DNA of 61,197 nucleotides from an uncultured Flavobacteriaceae bacterium (GCA_949372605.1 CASIAE010000011.1:1-61197); one strand, 5' to 3'; shown: positions 38,006 through 47,785, numbered from the stretch's first letter. Numbers and translations: made by a program. The notes: generated by a model not told the origin, from the sequence alone.

Positions 38006-38027
38006 GGAGGATACTGTAATATCCTCC
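38006..38027. terminator. perfect 8-bp hairpin between fecR and susC
   Basis: GGAGGATA and TATCCTCC pair around CTGTAA, 6 bp after the FecR stop. The A-run lies on the left, so the T-run terminator orientation is on the minus strand. On the plus strand it has no T-run and may act as an RNA processing or stabilising element upstream of susC. Confidence 0.55.
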
Positions 38028-38081
38028 CCTATTGTGAAGTAAACCTTTTATGAACCTAATGATTTAAATCTCTACAAAATT

Positions 38082-41000
38082 ATGAAAAAACAATTTAATA
38101 ACTGCAATAAAATCAGCAGTTTAAAAACCAAAATGAAGATTTCCCTATTTTTATTTTTATTGATAAACTTGACTTTTGCCAAATCTTTAAGTCAAGACAA
38201 AATCACTATGAATATAGAAAGTGCTACTATATTTGAAGTTATAGACGAAATAGAGTCTAACACAGACTATAAGTTTATTTATATAACAAATGTATATGAT
38301 TTCGAAAAGAGAATCTCTATTAATGTAATAGACCAGTCGATTAAATTAGTCTTAGACATGATTTTTGATAATAAACTTGAATATGAAGTTTTAGATAAAA
38401 AAATTATTTTAAAAAAAGCAATAAAATCAACTCCAGTTAAAAACAACGAAATCAATACTGACAATGATCAGGATGAGCTTCAAAAAACTATTTCAGGATC
38501 AATCACTGACAAAGATGGTAATCCGCTTCCTGGAGCTACTATTGTTGAGGTTGGAACTGATAATGGCACCTCATCTGACTTTGACGGAAACTATGAAATT
38601 AATTTACCAGACGGTGAACAAACCTTAGTGTTTTCCTATTTAGGATTTAAGACTCAAGAAGTAGAAATTAATGGACGATCAAAGATAAATGTTGTTTTAG
38701 AAATTGATTCAGAGGGGTTAGATGAAATAGTTATAACCGGCTATGGAGAAGTTCGAAGAAAAGATCTTACCGGTTCAGTTGCCAAAGTTAACGGAGACGA
38801 TCTAGCTAATTTACCTGCTGCCAGAGTGGATCAATTGCTTCAAGGAAGGGCGTCTGGGGTTCAGGTTTCATCTATAAGTGGTGAACCTGGAGCTGCGACC
38901 ACGATACGTATTCGAGGTGGTAATTCGATTCAAGGTAACAATGAACCACTATGGGTTATAGACGGTATTATTGTTGGAACAGATTACAACCTGAGTAATA
39001 TTAACGCGAACGACATTAAGTCAATTGATGTTTTAAAAGACGCAGTTGCAGTTTCGATTTATGGAACCAGAGGTGCAAATGGTGTAATTTTGGTTACTAC
39101 AAAAAGTGGATCTAGTGCTTCTCCTGGCGTGCCAAATGTAACAATAAACGCTTATGCAGGTATGCAGTCAATGTTAACTGAGATAGATTTTCTAAATGGC
39201 TCAGAGCATGCTTCTTATTCGAATGAAGATGCTGCATTTAGAGGCTCGGCTTTACCCTTTGCAAATTTGAATGAAGTTGCAAATGTAAATTGGGTAGACC
39301 AAGTAAGTCGATCCGCACCTGTTAACAATGTAGATGTATCTGTTTCAGGAGTTTCTGAAAACCGAAAAACGAATTACTATATATCGGCTAATTCTTTCAA
39401 TCAGGACGGCCTTATCAGATCCTCTGGAATAAAAAAACACATTTTTAGAACCAATATGGATATTAGATTATCCGAGAAGGTTAAGTTTGGTATGCGGGTT
39501 AATCTCTCAAGGTTAAGCCAAGAAAATGCTAAATTCAATTTTGACGAGCTATATCAATCTACAACGCCTACAAGAGCAATTTTTGATAATTTAGGAAACT
39601 ATACAGCCTTAGATCCAATTACTGGAGGGATAGCGTCAAACTTTGAAGCCGATGTAAATATAAAAGAAGATCACAGCCAAATAACCAATATTTTGAGTAG
39701 CTTTTATTTGGAATTTAGGCCATGGGATAATATGATATTTAAAACGACATTTAATCCTCAAATCAATGACTTTAAAAGGAACAGATTTAACCCAGGCGCT
39801 CTTCCAAACAATCTTATTGTAAGTAATGGTGGAAACGCAAGGGTTGACAATTCTTTAGAGGTTAGTTATATTAATGAAAACACAATGACCTTCAACACCG
39901 ATATAGGTGAAAATGATCATTTGACTGTTTTGGCCGGATTTACGATACAGAAATCTGAATTTGAATCTAGTTTTTCAGAATCCTACGGTCTTTCAAATGA
40001 TGCTACAGGGTATAATAATATGAGCTTTGGAGCTGACCCATCACGAAATGGTGTGGGGTCTGACTATAATTCTTTTCAACTGATTTCATGGTTGGGTAGA
40101 ATTAATTACTCATTAAATGATAAATACCTGTTCACGTTAGTGGGTAGGATGGATGGTTCTTCTCGTTTTGCCCCTGGTAATAAATATGCAATGTTCCCTT
40201 CGGGTGCAGTTGCCTGGAAGTTGTCCGAGGAAGAGTTCATTAAAAACCTGGGGGTTTTCAACAATTTAAAACTTAGAGCAAGTTATGGAATGTCTGGTAG
40301 TCAAGCCATTCCCTCATTCAGAACATTAGCTCTTTTGGATTTGGCCAATACGTCCTTTAATGCTACTGAAAATCCAGGTGTTAGACTTGGTCGTCCAGAA
40401 AATCCTGATCTTAAATGGGAAACCACAAAGCAGCTTGATATTGGCTTAGAGATGGGCTTTTTCGATAACCGTCTTTCGATCGAGGTAGACTATTATCAAA
40501 AAAAGACTAAGGATTTGCTCCTTAACTCCCAATTGCCCAGACAAACAGGTTTTGTTAGCCAACTTAAGAATATTGGAAGTATTGAAAATACAGGTTTAGA
40601 ACTTTTAATAAATAGCATCAATATTTCTAATGACAACTTTAAATGGTCAACATCATTATCTTTAGCGGGAAATAGAAATAAGGTAACTGATCTAGGCGGT
40701 GTAGATTTCATTAACTTGGCCACCCCGGCAAGTCAAGGAGGTACAGGAGCACGTCTAATTGTTGGTGAAACTGTCCCCGTATTTATGGGGGTTAAATACC
40801 TTGGAACTTGGAAGTCACAGGCAGAAATTGATCTAGCTGGTTACGAAGGGAATCACGATGTTGGAGGGCCACGTTTTAACGACACAGATGGTGATGGAAA
40901 TATTACACAGACTGATTTTGAGATATTGGGGAGCCCACAGCCTGATTTTTATTATGGTATAGGCAACAGTATATCCTTTGAAAATTTCGATTTAGACTTT

Positions 41001-41456
41001 TTCTTTCAAGGAACTTACGGTAACGAGGTTTTTAATAGCCTTACCCAAACCGCCTATTTTGGTCGAGCCGAACTCACAAAATATAAAGAGACACTAAACC
41101 GTTGGACGCCAACAAATTCAAATTCCGACATACCTAGGGCTGGTTCGGTGGCGTCATTGTCTGAAATTTACAACAACTCTGTAATGATAGAAGATGGATC
41201 ACATATACGTTTAAAGAGTCTTAGACTAGCCTATAATATCCCTGTTAATAATCTAGGTTTAAAGACTTTTAAAGCAATACAGGTCTACCTAGTAGGCGCT
41301 AACCTTTTCGTAATATCAGATTTTAGGTTAAAGGATCCCGAAACAAGTCAGTATAGTGGAACGAACGACAACGAGACTAATCTTACCACAGGATTTTCCA
41401 AAGGACAATATCCCACCGCTAGAACTATTTCGATAGGAACCAGAATCCAATTTTGA
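38082..41456 (+). CDS. SusC/RagA TonB-dependent transducer with STN domain (pair 3)
   Basis: The 1,124-residue protein has a signal segment up to about residue 38. An STN domain (about 40-105, KITMNIESATIFEVIDEIE) touches the FecR protein in the periplasm. A carboxypeptidase-regulatory-like domain (about 135-215, GSITDKDGNPLPGATIVE) precedes the TonB-box/plug region IVITGYGEVRRKDLTGSVAK and IRGGNSIQGNNEPLWVIDG. The barrel ends SIGTRIQF. Unlike the other three SusC proteins in the window it can both import and signal. It is followed by its SusD 38 bp downstream and by a sulfatase, which points to a sulfated glycan as ligand. Confidence 0.96.
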   Translation: MKKQFNNCNKISSLKTKMKISLFLFLLINLTFAKSLSQDKITMNIESATIFEVIDEIESNTDYKFIYITNVYDFEKRISINVIDQSIKLVLDMIFDNKLEYEVLDKKIILKKAIKSTPVKNNEINTDNDQDELQKTISGSITDKDGNPLPGATIVEVGTDNGTSSDFDGNYEINLPDGEQTLVFSYLGFKTQEVEINGRSKINVVLEIDSEGLDEIVITGYGEVRRKDLTGSVAKVNGDDLANLPAARVDQLLQGRASGVQVSSISGEPGAATTIRIRGGNSIQGNNEPLWVIDGIIVGTDYNLSNINANDIKSIDVLKDAVAVSIYGTRGANGVILVTTKSGSSASPGVPNVTINAYAGMQSMLTEIDFLNGSEHASYSNEDAAFRGSALPFANLNEVANVNWVDQVSRSAPVNNVDVSVSGVSENRKTNYYISANSFNQDGLIRSSGIKKHIFRTNMDIRLSEKVKFGMRVNLSRLSQENAKFNFDELYQSTTPTRAIFDNLGNYTALDPITGGIASNFEADVNIKEDHSQITNILSSFYLEFRPWDNMIFKTTFNPQINDFKRNRFNPGALPNNLIVSNGGNARVDNSLEVSYINENTMTFNTDIGENDHLTVLAGFTIQKSEFESSFSESYGLSNDATGYNNMSFGADPSRNGVGSDYNSFQLISWLGRINYSLNDKYLFTLVGRMDGSSRFAPGNKYAMFPSGAVAWKLSEEEFIKNLGVFNNLKLRASYGMSGSQAIPSFRTLALLDLANTSFNATENPGVRLGRPENPDLKWETTKQLDIGLEMGFFDNRLSIEVDYYQKKTKDLLLNSQLPRQTGFVSQLKNIGSIENTGLELLINSINISNDNFKWSTSLSLAGNRNKVTDLGGVDFINLATPASQGGTGARLIVGETVPVFMGVKYLGTWKSQAEIDLAGYEGNHDVGGPRFNDTDGDGNITQTDFEILGSPQPDFYYGIGNSISFENFDLDFFFQGTYGNEVFNSLTQTAYFGRAELTKYKETLNRWTPTNSNSDIPRAGSVASLSEIYNNSVMIEDGSHIRLKSLRLAYNIPVNNLGLKTFKAIQVYLVGANLFVISDFRLKDPETSQYSGTNDNETNLTTGFSKGQYPTARTISIGTRIQF

Positions 41457-41494
41457 ATTGACAAGAAAATAAATAAATTAAAAAAATAAAAGAC

Positions 41495-43030
41495 ATGAAA
41501 TTTATAACTAAATATATATTAATCCTCGTCATAGGCACTATGTTAATAGGGTGTGACTCATATCTTGAGGAAGAACCAAAAGCTATAACTTCTCCAGATA
41601 CATTTTTCAAAACGATTGAAGAGTTTGAACTAGCTATCGTTGGACTATATGATACCTGGGGACAGGATTATTTGCACGGCTCCATCGGCTTGTACCGATT
41701 CACGGAAAACGGTGCTGATATCGTTGGCCCTAATAGGAATTTTGGGCAGGTAGAACAAATTATGTCGTATTCATTAAGCGAAAGCACCATTGATGCAGTC
41801 TATTGGAACAGCGGAGCTCCGCGAACGTGGCAAGGTCTGTATTCAATAATATTAAATAGTAATACGATCTTATCCAAATTGGAACTCAATGATGTAATCT
41901 CTCAAGCGAATAAAGACGTTATAGAAGCCGAAACCCTTTTTCATCGTGCATACGCATACTATTACTTAACAAATTTATGGGGGGATGTTCCTTATTACAG
42001 GGAAAACTTACCCATTTCAGAAATCCAAGCTCTTCCTAGAACGGATAAAAAAACTATTAGGGATGAAATTTTAGTTGATTTGCAGAAAGCTCAGGTTTCA
42101 TTACCATCATCAATTAATTCTGATAATTTTGGAAAGGTAAGCAAATGGGTTGCCGCCACAGTTATGGTAAAGATTTATTTAATACAAAACAAATGGCAAC
42201 AGGCAAGAGATAAATCCTTAGAGATTATTAATGATTCTCCTCATAAATTATTGGATGAATATGCCTCTGTTTTTAGACTGGATAAAGAGTATAACGAAGA
42301 GATCATTTGGTCAACTGACTTTGGTAAAGATTTAATGCAAGATCATGGTTGGGGAAATGATTGGGTTGATCATTTTTCACCTCGAATAAGAGACGAACCC
42401 AAAGAGAGTACAAAAAAGGCTGAATTATCCGCGGCTCTGGCTGCTAGAAATGAAGGTTTTACAGGATACGGTCTCGCAATTGCATTACCTGATTTTGTTA
42501 AGAAATTTCCTTTGGATGATTTACGAAGAGCTTCAAATATTACTACTGAATACCTGGGCTATGAATTGAATTTTCCTTACATATCAAAAAGATGGAACTT
42601 AGACCAAATCAATTCGCCAAGAGGCAATCACGCTGATAATAAATTGATTTTCAGACTCGCTGATGTTTATTTAATGGCGGCAGAAGCAGAAAACGAACTC
42701 AATGGCCCTACAAGTGCTTATCAATATATAAATAAAGTGAGAGAACGCGCCTTTGAGCCAGACCAACCCTTAAGCGGACTATCAAAAGATGACTTTAGAC
42801 TGGCTATGTACGATGAAAGAAAATGGGAACTTGCCGCTGAGGGAGAGAGGCGTATGGATCTAATACGCTGGGGCATACTGTTAGATGTTGTGAAGAAAAC
42901 GGAATACCGAGTCTATGATCCCGCTCCAAATATTAAGCCCCATCACGTATTGTTACCAATACCAACTGAAGAATTTATACTTAATCCAGCGTTGTTGGAA
43001 TCAGACCCTACCAATAACGGTTACAGATAA
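41495..43030 (+). CDS. SusD/RagB-family lipoprotein (pair 3)
   Basis: The 511-residue protein starts with a lipoprotein signal ending MLIGC (Cys 20), then DSYLEEEPKAITSPDTFF. The N-terminal helix bundle includes EAETLFHRAYAYYYLTNLWGDVPYY near residue 148. The C-terminal RagB part includes LIFRLADVYLMAAEAENELNG and MYDERKWELAAEGERRMDLIRWG. It captures substrate for the adjacent STN-type SusC. The downstream sulfatase suggests a sulfated oligosaccharide. Confidence 0.95.
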   Translation: MKFITKYILILVIGTMLIGCDSYLEEEPKAITSPDTFFKTIEEFELAIVGLYDTWGQDYLHGSIGLYRFTENGADIVGPNRNFGQVEQIMSYSLSESTIDAVYWNSGAPRTWQGLYSIILNSNTILSKLELNDVISQANKDVIEAETLFHRAYAYYYLTNLWGDVPYYRENLPISEIQALPRTDKKTIRDEILVDLQKAQVSLPSSINSDNFGKVSKWVAATVMVKIYLIQNKWQQARDKSLEIINDSPHKLLDEYASVFRLDKEYNEEIIWSTDFGKDLMQDHGWGNDWVDHFSPRIRDEPKESTKKAELSAALAARNEGFTGYGLAIALPDFVKKFPLDDLRRASNITTEYLGYELNFPYISKRWNLDQINSPRGNHADNKLIFRLADVYLMAAEAENELNGPTSAYQYINKVRERAFEPDQPLSGLSKDDFRLAMYDERKWELAAEGERRMDLIRWGILLDVVKKTEYRVYDPAPNIKPHHVLLPIPTEEFILNPALLESDPTNNGYR

Positions 43031-43124
43031 AAAATCTTATTTTTGGGACAAGACCTAGAAAATCTTGTCCCTTTTCCCGAGTTTTTATATTTAAATTCAA
43101 AACCGAATAAACTCAAACTAAAAG

Positions 43125-43305
43125 ATGAGATTTTTTGTATTACTAACTATTGCACTAACTGGATTGTTTTTTACTTTGAATAAGGATTGCTAAAAAAGAA
43201 CAGATGAAGGTCCAGGAATTACTTGAGAAATTAAAAACTTGGCAAGTAAAAGTAGATGCTCCAATTCCAACCGAATTGAATCCTGACTATATCTCGGAAA
43301 AATAA
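43125..43305 (+). pseudogene. internally deleted sulfatase relic (signal peptide joined to C-terminal tail)
   Basis: An ATG at 43125 starts a signal-like peptide MRFFVLLTIALTGLFFTLN that stops after 22 codons. In another frame, up to 43305, comes VQELLEKLKTWQVKVDAPIP, then NPDY. This matches the usual C-terminal helix and tail of S1 sulfatases. The whole catalytic centre is missing, so this is what is left of a second sulfatase gene between susD and the intact sulfatase. Confidence 0.6.
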
Positions 43306-43329
43306 AAAATCTTCATTAAAACTAAAATC

Positions 43330-44799
43330 ATGTATTCTAAACAATTATCATTTCTGATTCTTTTTATTGCAATACTGTTAGGGTATTCCTGTAAGAACAA
43401 GGAAAATAAAATGGTTGAAAAAAAAGTCGATTCAAAGCCTAATTTAATCTACATTTTAGCCGACGATTTAGGCTATGGGGATTTAAGTATATATGGTCAA
43501 GAGAAATTTACGACTCCCAATATAGATAAGTTGGCTAGACAAGGTATGCTGTTTACACAACACTATTCAGGAAGCACAGTTTGTGCACCAAGTAGATCAT
43601 CTTTAATGACTGGAATGCATACTGGACACACCGTAGTGAGAGGAAACAAGGAGATACAACCCGAAGGGCAGTATCCAATACCAGAAAACACTTATACGAT
43701 TGCTGAAGCACTAAAAAAAGAAGGTTATGTCACTGGAGCATTCGGAAAATGGGGATTAGGTTTTCCAAAATCTGAAGGAGACCCAATAAAACAGGGATTT
43801 GACACTTTTTTTGGTTATAATTGCCAACGTATGGGGCACAATTATTATCCTAATCATTTATGGTCCAATCAGGATTCTATTGTTCTTAAAGAAAATAAAG
43901 GTAAAGAAGATGTCATTTATGCTCCTGAATTAATCCACGACAAAACTTTACAATTTATGGAGGATAATCGAAATAGTCCATTTTTCCTCTATGTCCCGTC
44001 TATTATTCCACACGCCGAACTTTCTGCTCCCGAAGTATATATGTTAAACCACAGGGGTAAGTACCCTCCTGAAAAGGAATACAAAGGGGTAGACGATGGT
44101 CTAGAATTTAACCAAGGCCCATATAGGTCTCAAAAAGAAACCCATGCTGCATTTGCAGCCATGATTGAATTATTAGACAATCAAGTAGGGGAGATTATGG
44201 ATAAGGTTGAAGAACTTGGGATAGCAGATAATACTATGATTGTATTTACTTCAGATAATGGACCACATCAGGAAGCTGGTGCAGATCCCGAATATTTCAA
44301 TAGCAATGGCCCTTTTAAGGGATTAAAGCGAGATTTATACGAAGGCGGAATTCGTGTACCCATGATCGTTAGCTGGCCAGGAAAGATAGCGCCAAATACT
44401 CGGACAGATCATGTATCTGCCTTTTGGGACGTCTTTCCTACATTTTCAGAAATTGTAGGGGCTGATGTTCCTGATAACTTGGACGGCATATCATTTTTAC
44501 CCACTTTATTAGGAGATGAAAATCAATTGAATCATGAATATTTATACTGGGAATTTCATGAGAAGGGAGGACGGCAAGCCGTACGAAAAGGAAACTGGAA
44601 GGCAGTAAAGTACAATGTGCTTATAAATACTGAAGCTACTTTGGAGCTTTATGACCTATCAAAGGACCCTGGCGAGGAAAACAATTTAAGCAATACTCAC
44701 CCGAATTTGGTAAAGAAGATGGAAACGATTTTAAAAAAAGCACGAACTCCCTCTAAAATATTCACTTTTGGAGATGGCACTTACTTGAATGAAAAGTGA
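43330..44799 (+). CDS. S1-type sulfatase lipoprotein
   Basis: The 489-residue enzyme has a lipoprotein signal ending LGYSC (Cys 21), so it is membrane anchored. The core has NLIYILADDLGYGDLSIYG with the metal Asp pair near 45-46. The formylglycine motif is STVCAPSRSSLMTGMHTGH (Cys 85). GAFGKWGLG and TSDNGPHQEAG follow, then NGPFKGLKRDLYEGGIRVPM. This is the arylsulfatase-A-like type common in marine polysaccharide utilization loci. It lies 300 bp downstream of SusD pair 3 with a sulfatase relic between. It removes sulfate from the glycan taken up by that system; exact linkage is unknown. Confidence 0.95.
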   Translation: MYSKQLSFLILFIAILLGYSCKNKENKMVEKKVDSKPNLIYILADDLGYGDLSIYGQEKFTTPNIDKLARQGMLFTQHYSGSTVCAPSRSSLMTGMHTGHTVVRGNKEIQPEGQYPIPENTYTIAEALKKEGYVTGAFGKWGLGFPKSEGDPIKQGFDTFFGYNCQRMGHNYYPNHLWSNQDSIVLKENKGKEDVIYAPELIHDKTLQFMEDNRNSPFFLYVPSIIPHAELSAPEVYMLNHRGKYPPEKEYKGVDDGLEFNQGPYRSQKETHAAFAAMIELLDNQVGEIMDKVEELGIADNTMIVFTSDNGPHQEAGADPEYFNSNGPFKGLKRDLYEGGIRVPMIVSWPGKIAPNTRTDHVSAFWDVFPTFSEIVGADVPDNLDGISFLPTLLGDENQLNHEYLYWEFHEKGGRQAVRKGNWKAVKYNVLINTEATLELYDLSKDPGEENNLSNTHPNLVKKMETILKKARTPSKIFTFGDGTYLNEK

Positions 44800-44835
44800 T
44801 AGATAAATATGATTTTTTATAAGCAAAACCACACC

Positions 44836-44975
44836 CCAAGGATTCTATGAGCCGTATAGGTATAAACGACATATTTCACAGTGGATAGCTGGGTTCTAAT
44901 TACCCACTTTTATTTGGGGGTTGGGATTTTAAACCACAGGCATATCATCTTCAGTAAGTTCAGGGATTACAATAC
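44836..44975 (-). repeat. dispersed repeat, tail joined to core (copy F)
   Basis: On the minus strand it reads CTGAACTTACTGAAGATGAT, then TGCCTGTGGTTTA. It continues directly with AACCCCCAAATAAAAGTGGG, ACCCAGCTATCC and GGCTCATAGAATCCTTGG. The tail precedes the core here, opposite to copies A and B, as if cut from a head-to-tail array. The rest of the 333-bp gap (44976-45132) holds only a short leader-like peptide (MKKLFLLSLLIKIL and a stop, from 45087). Confidence 0.75.
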
Positions 44976-45132
44976 ACCTTACTAAGAATGAAACAAGCTA
45001 ATAATGAAGTAAGTGAAGACTTCCCTTTGTTTGTATGATAGATTGGATTATTTGTCGGGATATTTAAAGAGCTAAAAAATAATACAATGAAAAAACTATT
45101 CCTCCTTTCGTTATTAATTAAAATACTTTAAT

Positions 45133-46839
45133 ATGAATACAAATGACAACACAACCGAATTCGACGCCATTGTTGTTGGAACGGGTATAAGCGGAGGTTG
45201 GGCTGCTAAAGAATTAACCGAAAAAGGATTAAAAACACTGGTCCTTGAGCGGGGTAGAATGGTTAAACATATTGAAGATTATCCAACCATGAATAAAGAT
45301 CCATGGGATTATCCTCATGGAGATGTAATTACTCAAGAAACTAGAAAGAAACAGCCAAAGCAAAGTAGGACAAACTATACAACAATAGAATCATACAAAC
45401 ATTTTTTTGTAGATGATATTGAACATCCTTATAACGAAGACAAGCAGTTTGATTGGTGTCGGGGGTATCATGTAGGAGGAAGATCACTCACGTGGGGACG
45501 TCAAAGTTATCGTCGTGGTGATATTGATTTCGAAGCGAATGCACAAGAAGGTATTGCAGTTGACTGGCCGATTCGATATGAAGATATCGCACCTTGGTAC
45601 AGCTACGTAGAACGTCATGTAGGAATTAGTGGTGAGAGTCTATCCTTACCTCAACTTCCAGATAGTGAGTTTTTAAAGCCTATGGAACTTAACTGCGTGG
45701 AAGACCATTTGAAAGAATCCATTGCTGATAAATATACTGACCGTCTTTTAACGATTGGTCGTACTGCTCACATTACAGAAGGAACAAAACCGGGCGCAGG
45801 ACGAATTACCTGTCAGCATCGTAATCGATGTATGCGTGGTTGTCCATTTGGAGCTTACTTCAGCAGTAACTCTTCTACACTTCCAATGGCAGAAGAAACT
45901 GGGAATATGACCATGAAAACAAATGCAGTAGTGCATGAAGTGCTTTATGATCCTGAAACCAAACGCGCCACGGGAGTTCGTGTAATTGATGCAATAACTA
46001 AAGAGACTACTGAATATAAAGCTAAAGTGATTTTCTTGTGCGCTTCTACAGTTGCAAGTACTTCGATTTTAATACAATCTAAATCGGCTACTTTTCCAAA
46101 TGGAATGGGGAATGCTTCAGGAGAATTAGGACACAACTTAATGGATCATCACTTTCAAGTAGGTGCCAGTGCCGATGTTGAAGGATATGAAGATCAATAT
46201 TATACAGGAAGAAGGGCCAATGGTATATTTATACCGCGGTTTAGTAATCTAGGGGGTGGCACCAATCAAAAAGACTTTTTGAGAGGTTACGGATACCAAG
46301 GTGGAGGAAGTCGAGGGTCATGGACAGAGAACGTAAAAGAAATGGCCTATGGGCCTGAGTTCAAAGAATCAATTCTGAACCCAGGTGGATGGACCATCGG
46401 TCTGAATGGCTTTGGTGAGGTGTTACCTTATCATGAAAACAAAATGACTCTTGACTATGACAAACTAGATCAATGGGGCTTACCGACCGTTACTTTTGAT
46501 GCAACAATTCGTGAAAACGAACTCAATATGCGAAAGGACATGCAAATTCAAGCAATGGAAATGCTAGACAATGCTGGATTTAAAAATGTTTCGGGATACG
46601 ATAACGAATATCATTTAGGTCTAGGAATTCATGAAATGGGAACTGCTCGAATGGGACGTGATCCTAAAACTTCGGTTCTTAATGGTAACAACCAATTGCA
46701 TGAAGTGCCCAATGTATTTGTTACCGATGGTGCAGCAATGACCTCTGCAGGAAATGTAAATCCTTCGCTTACTTATATGGCATTGACCGCAAGAGCAGTA
46801 GATTTTGCTGTAAGAGAATTAAAAAAAATGAACCTTTAA
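45133..46839 (+). CDS. GMC-family FAD-dependent dehydrogenase, catalytic subunit
   Basis: The 568-residue flavoprotein opens with the FAD-binding fold AIVVGTGISGGWAAKELTEKG (near residues 12-32). The C-terminal GMC part has the catalytic His in GLGIHEMGTARMG and Asn in AGNVNPSLTYMALTA. A Cys cluster, CQHRNRCMRGCPFGA (C227, C233, C237), resembles the [3Fe-4S] site of FAD-dependent glucose/gluconate dehydrogenases. The partner small subunit follows 11 bp downstream. The protein has no signal peptide, so it is probably exported with the Tat-signal partner. It would oxidise a sugar or polyol and pass electrons to the respiratory chain; the substrate is unknown. The gene pair lies between repeat copies F and A. 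Confidence 0.92.
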   Translation: MNTNDNTTEFDAIVVGTGISGGWAAKELTEKGLKTLVLERGRMVKHIEDYPTMNKDPWDYPHGDVITQETRKKQPKQSRTNYTTIESYKHFFVDDIEHPYNEDKQFDWCRGYHVGGRSLTWGRQSYRRGDIDFEANAQEGIAVDWPIRYEDIAPWYSYVERHVGISGESLSLPQLPDSEFLKPMELNCVEDHLKESIADKYTDRLLTIGRTAHITEGTKPGAGRITCQHRNRCMRGCPFGAYFSSNSSTLPMAEETGNMTMKTNAVVHEVLYDPETKRATGVRVIDAITKETTEYKAKVIFLCASTVASTSILIQSKSATFPNGMGNASGELGHNLMDHHFQVGASADVEGYEDQYYTGRRANGIFIPRFSNLGGGTNQKDFLRGYGYQGGGSRGSWTENVKEMAYGPEFKESILNPGGWTIGLNGFGEVLPYHENKMTLDYDKLDQWGLPTVTFDATIRENELNMRKDMQIQAMEMLDNAGFKNVSGYDNEYHLGLGIHEMGTARMGRDPKTSVLNGNNQLHEVPNVFVTDGAAMTSAGNVNPSLTYMALTARAVDFAVRELKKMNL

Positions 46840-46850
46840 AAGATTACATC

Positions 46851-47501
46851 ATGCAAAGAAGAACCGCATTAAAAAATATTGGACTTTCGTTTGGAGCAGT
46901 AGCTCTTAGCTCAACAGTTGTTAGTCTTTTCGAAAGCTGTCAGACAGGAGAAGGTGTTTGGACTCCAAAATTTTTCACATCACAACAAGCTGATTTAGTT
47001 AGCAAAATAATCGATGTAATTTTACCTACTACTGACAATACACCCGGTGCAAACGACCTTAATCTAACTCAATTCATGGATGGTTATATGGCTCTTGTTT
47101 CAAGTCCAGAGGATAAGGAATTCGCTAAAATGTCATTACCTATAGTTTCTAAACTAACGCTTGAGGGAGCTGGTAAGGAAAAATTTTCTGAGTTGACAAA
47201 CGAAGACATAGACGCGCTATTAAATCGTTTCTTAAGAGCCGACAAAGCAACACAAGAATCTCGATGGGACACACTTAACGCTTGGGCTGAGGCAAAGGAA
47301 AAAGGTGAAACAAATGCTGTTCCGGAAAAAGCCGCTGCACATTCTATGATAAACAGTTTGAGAAGTTTAGCGGTATCTGCCTTTAAAAATTCTGAAGTAA
47401 TTGGCGAAACTGTTTTGGCTTATGCTCCCGTTCCTGGAGAACAAAAAGGATGTGTATCCATAGAAGAAGCGACCGGTGGAAGAGCTTGGTCGCTTTACTA
47501 G
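46851..47501 (+). CDS. gluconate 2-dehydrogenase subunit 3 family protein
   Basis: The 216-residue protein opens MQRRTALKNIGLSFGAVALS, a Tat-type signal, with a Cys at about residue 30 that may be a lipid anchor. The Gluconate_2-dh3 body is seen from FFTSQQADLVSKIIDVILPTTDNTPG to the end. This subunit type is the hitch-hiker and maturation partner of the catalytic GMC subunit encoded just upstream. No cytochrome c subunit gene is found in the window, so electron transfer must use a partner elsewhere. Confidence 0.92.
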   Translation: MQRRTALKNIGLSFGAVALSSTVVSLFESCQTGEGVWTPKFFTSQQADLVSKIIDVILPTTDNTPGANDLNLTQFMDGYMALVSSPEDKEFAKMSLPIVSKLTLEGAGKEKFSELTNEDIDALLNRFLRADKATQESRWDTLNAWAEAKEKGETNAVPEKAAAHSMINSLRSLAVSAFKNSEVIGETVLAYAPVPGEQKGCVSIEEATGGRAWSLY

Positions 47502-47540
47502 AGCCTTCTTTTACCATTGAGGATTGGGAGATTAGATTAG

Positions 47541-47780
47541 ATACCCATTTCACCAGCGCATCCCCAAAAGGAAAGTGGATTTATTTTGAAGGGGTGGGGT
47601 GAGAGTTTTAGGTTTTAACCCCCAAATAAAAGTAGGTAATTAGAACCCAGCTATCCCCAGTAAAATAAGGGGTTTAGAGATATATGACTCATAGAATTCT
47701 TTGGCTTATAAAAGTCAGTTTGACTCATTTAAGAGGACTAGAAATACCTGAACTTACTCAAGATGATATGCCTGTGGTTT
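47541..47780 (+). repeat. dispersed repeat, complete copy (copy A)
   Basis: About 240 bp in the order head (ATACCCATTTCACCAGCGC, then GAAGGGGTGGGGTGAGAG), core (TTTTAACCCCCAAATAAAAG to ACCCAGCTATCC), middle (TATATGACTCATAGAATTC) and tail (CCTGAACTTACTCAAGATGA, then TGCCTGTGGTTT). It fills most of the 316-bp gap between the GMC module and the next gene. The same order recurs at 51431-51680. No transposase or terminal inverted repeat was found. Confidence 0.85.
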
Positions 47781-47785
47781 ATAAG

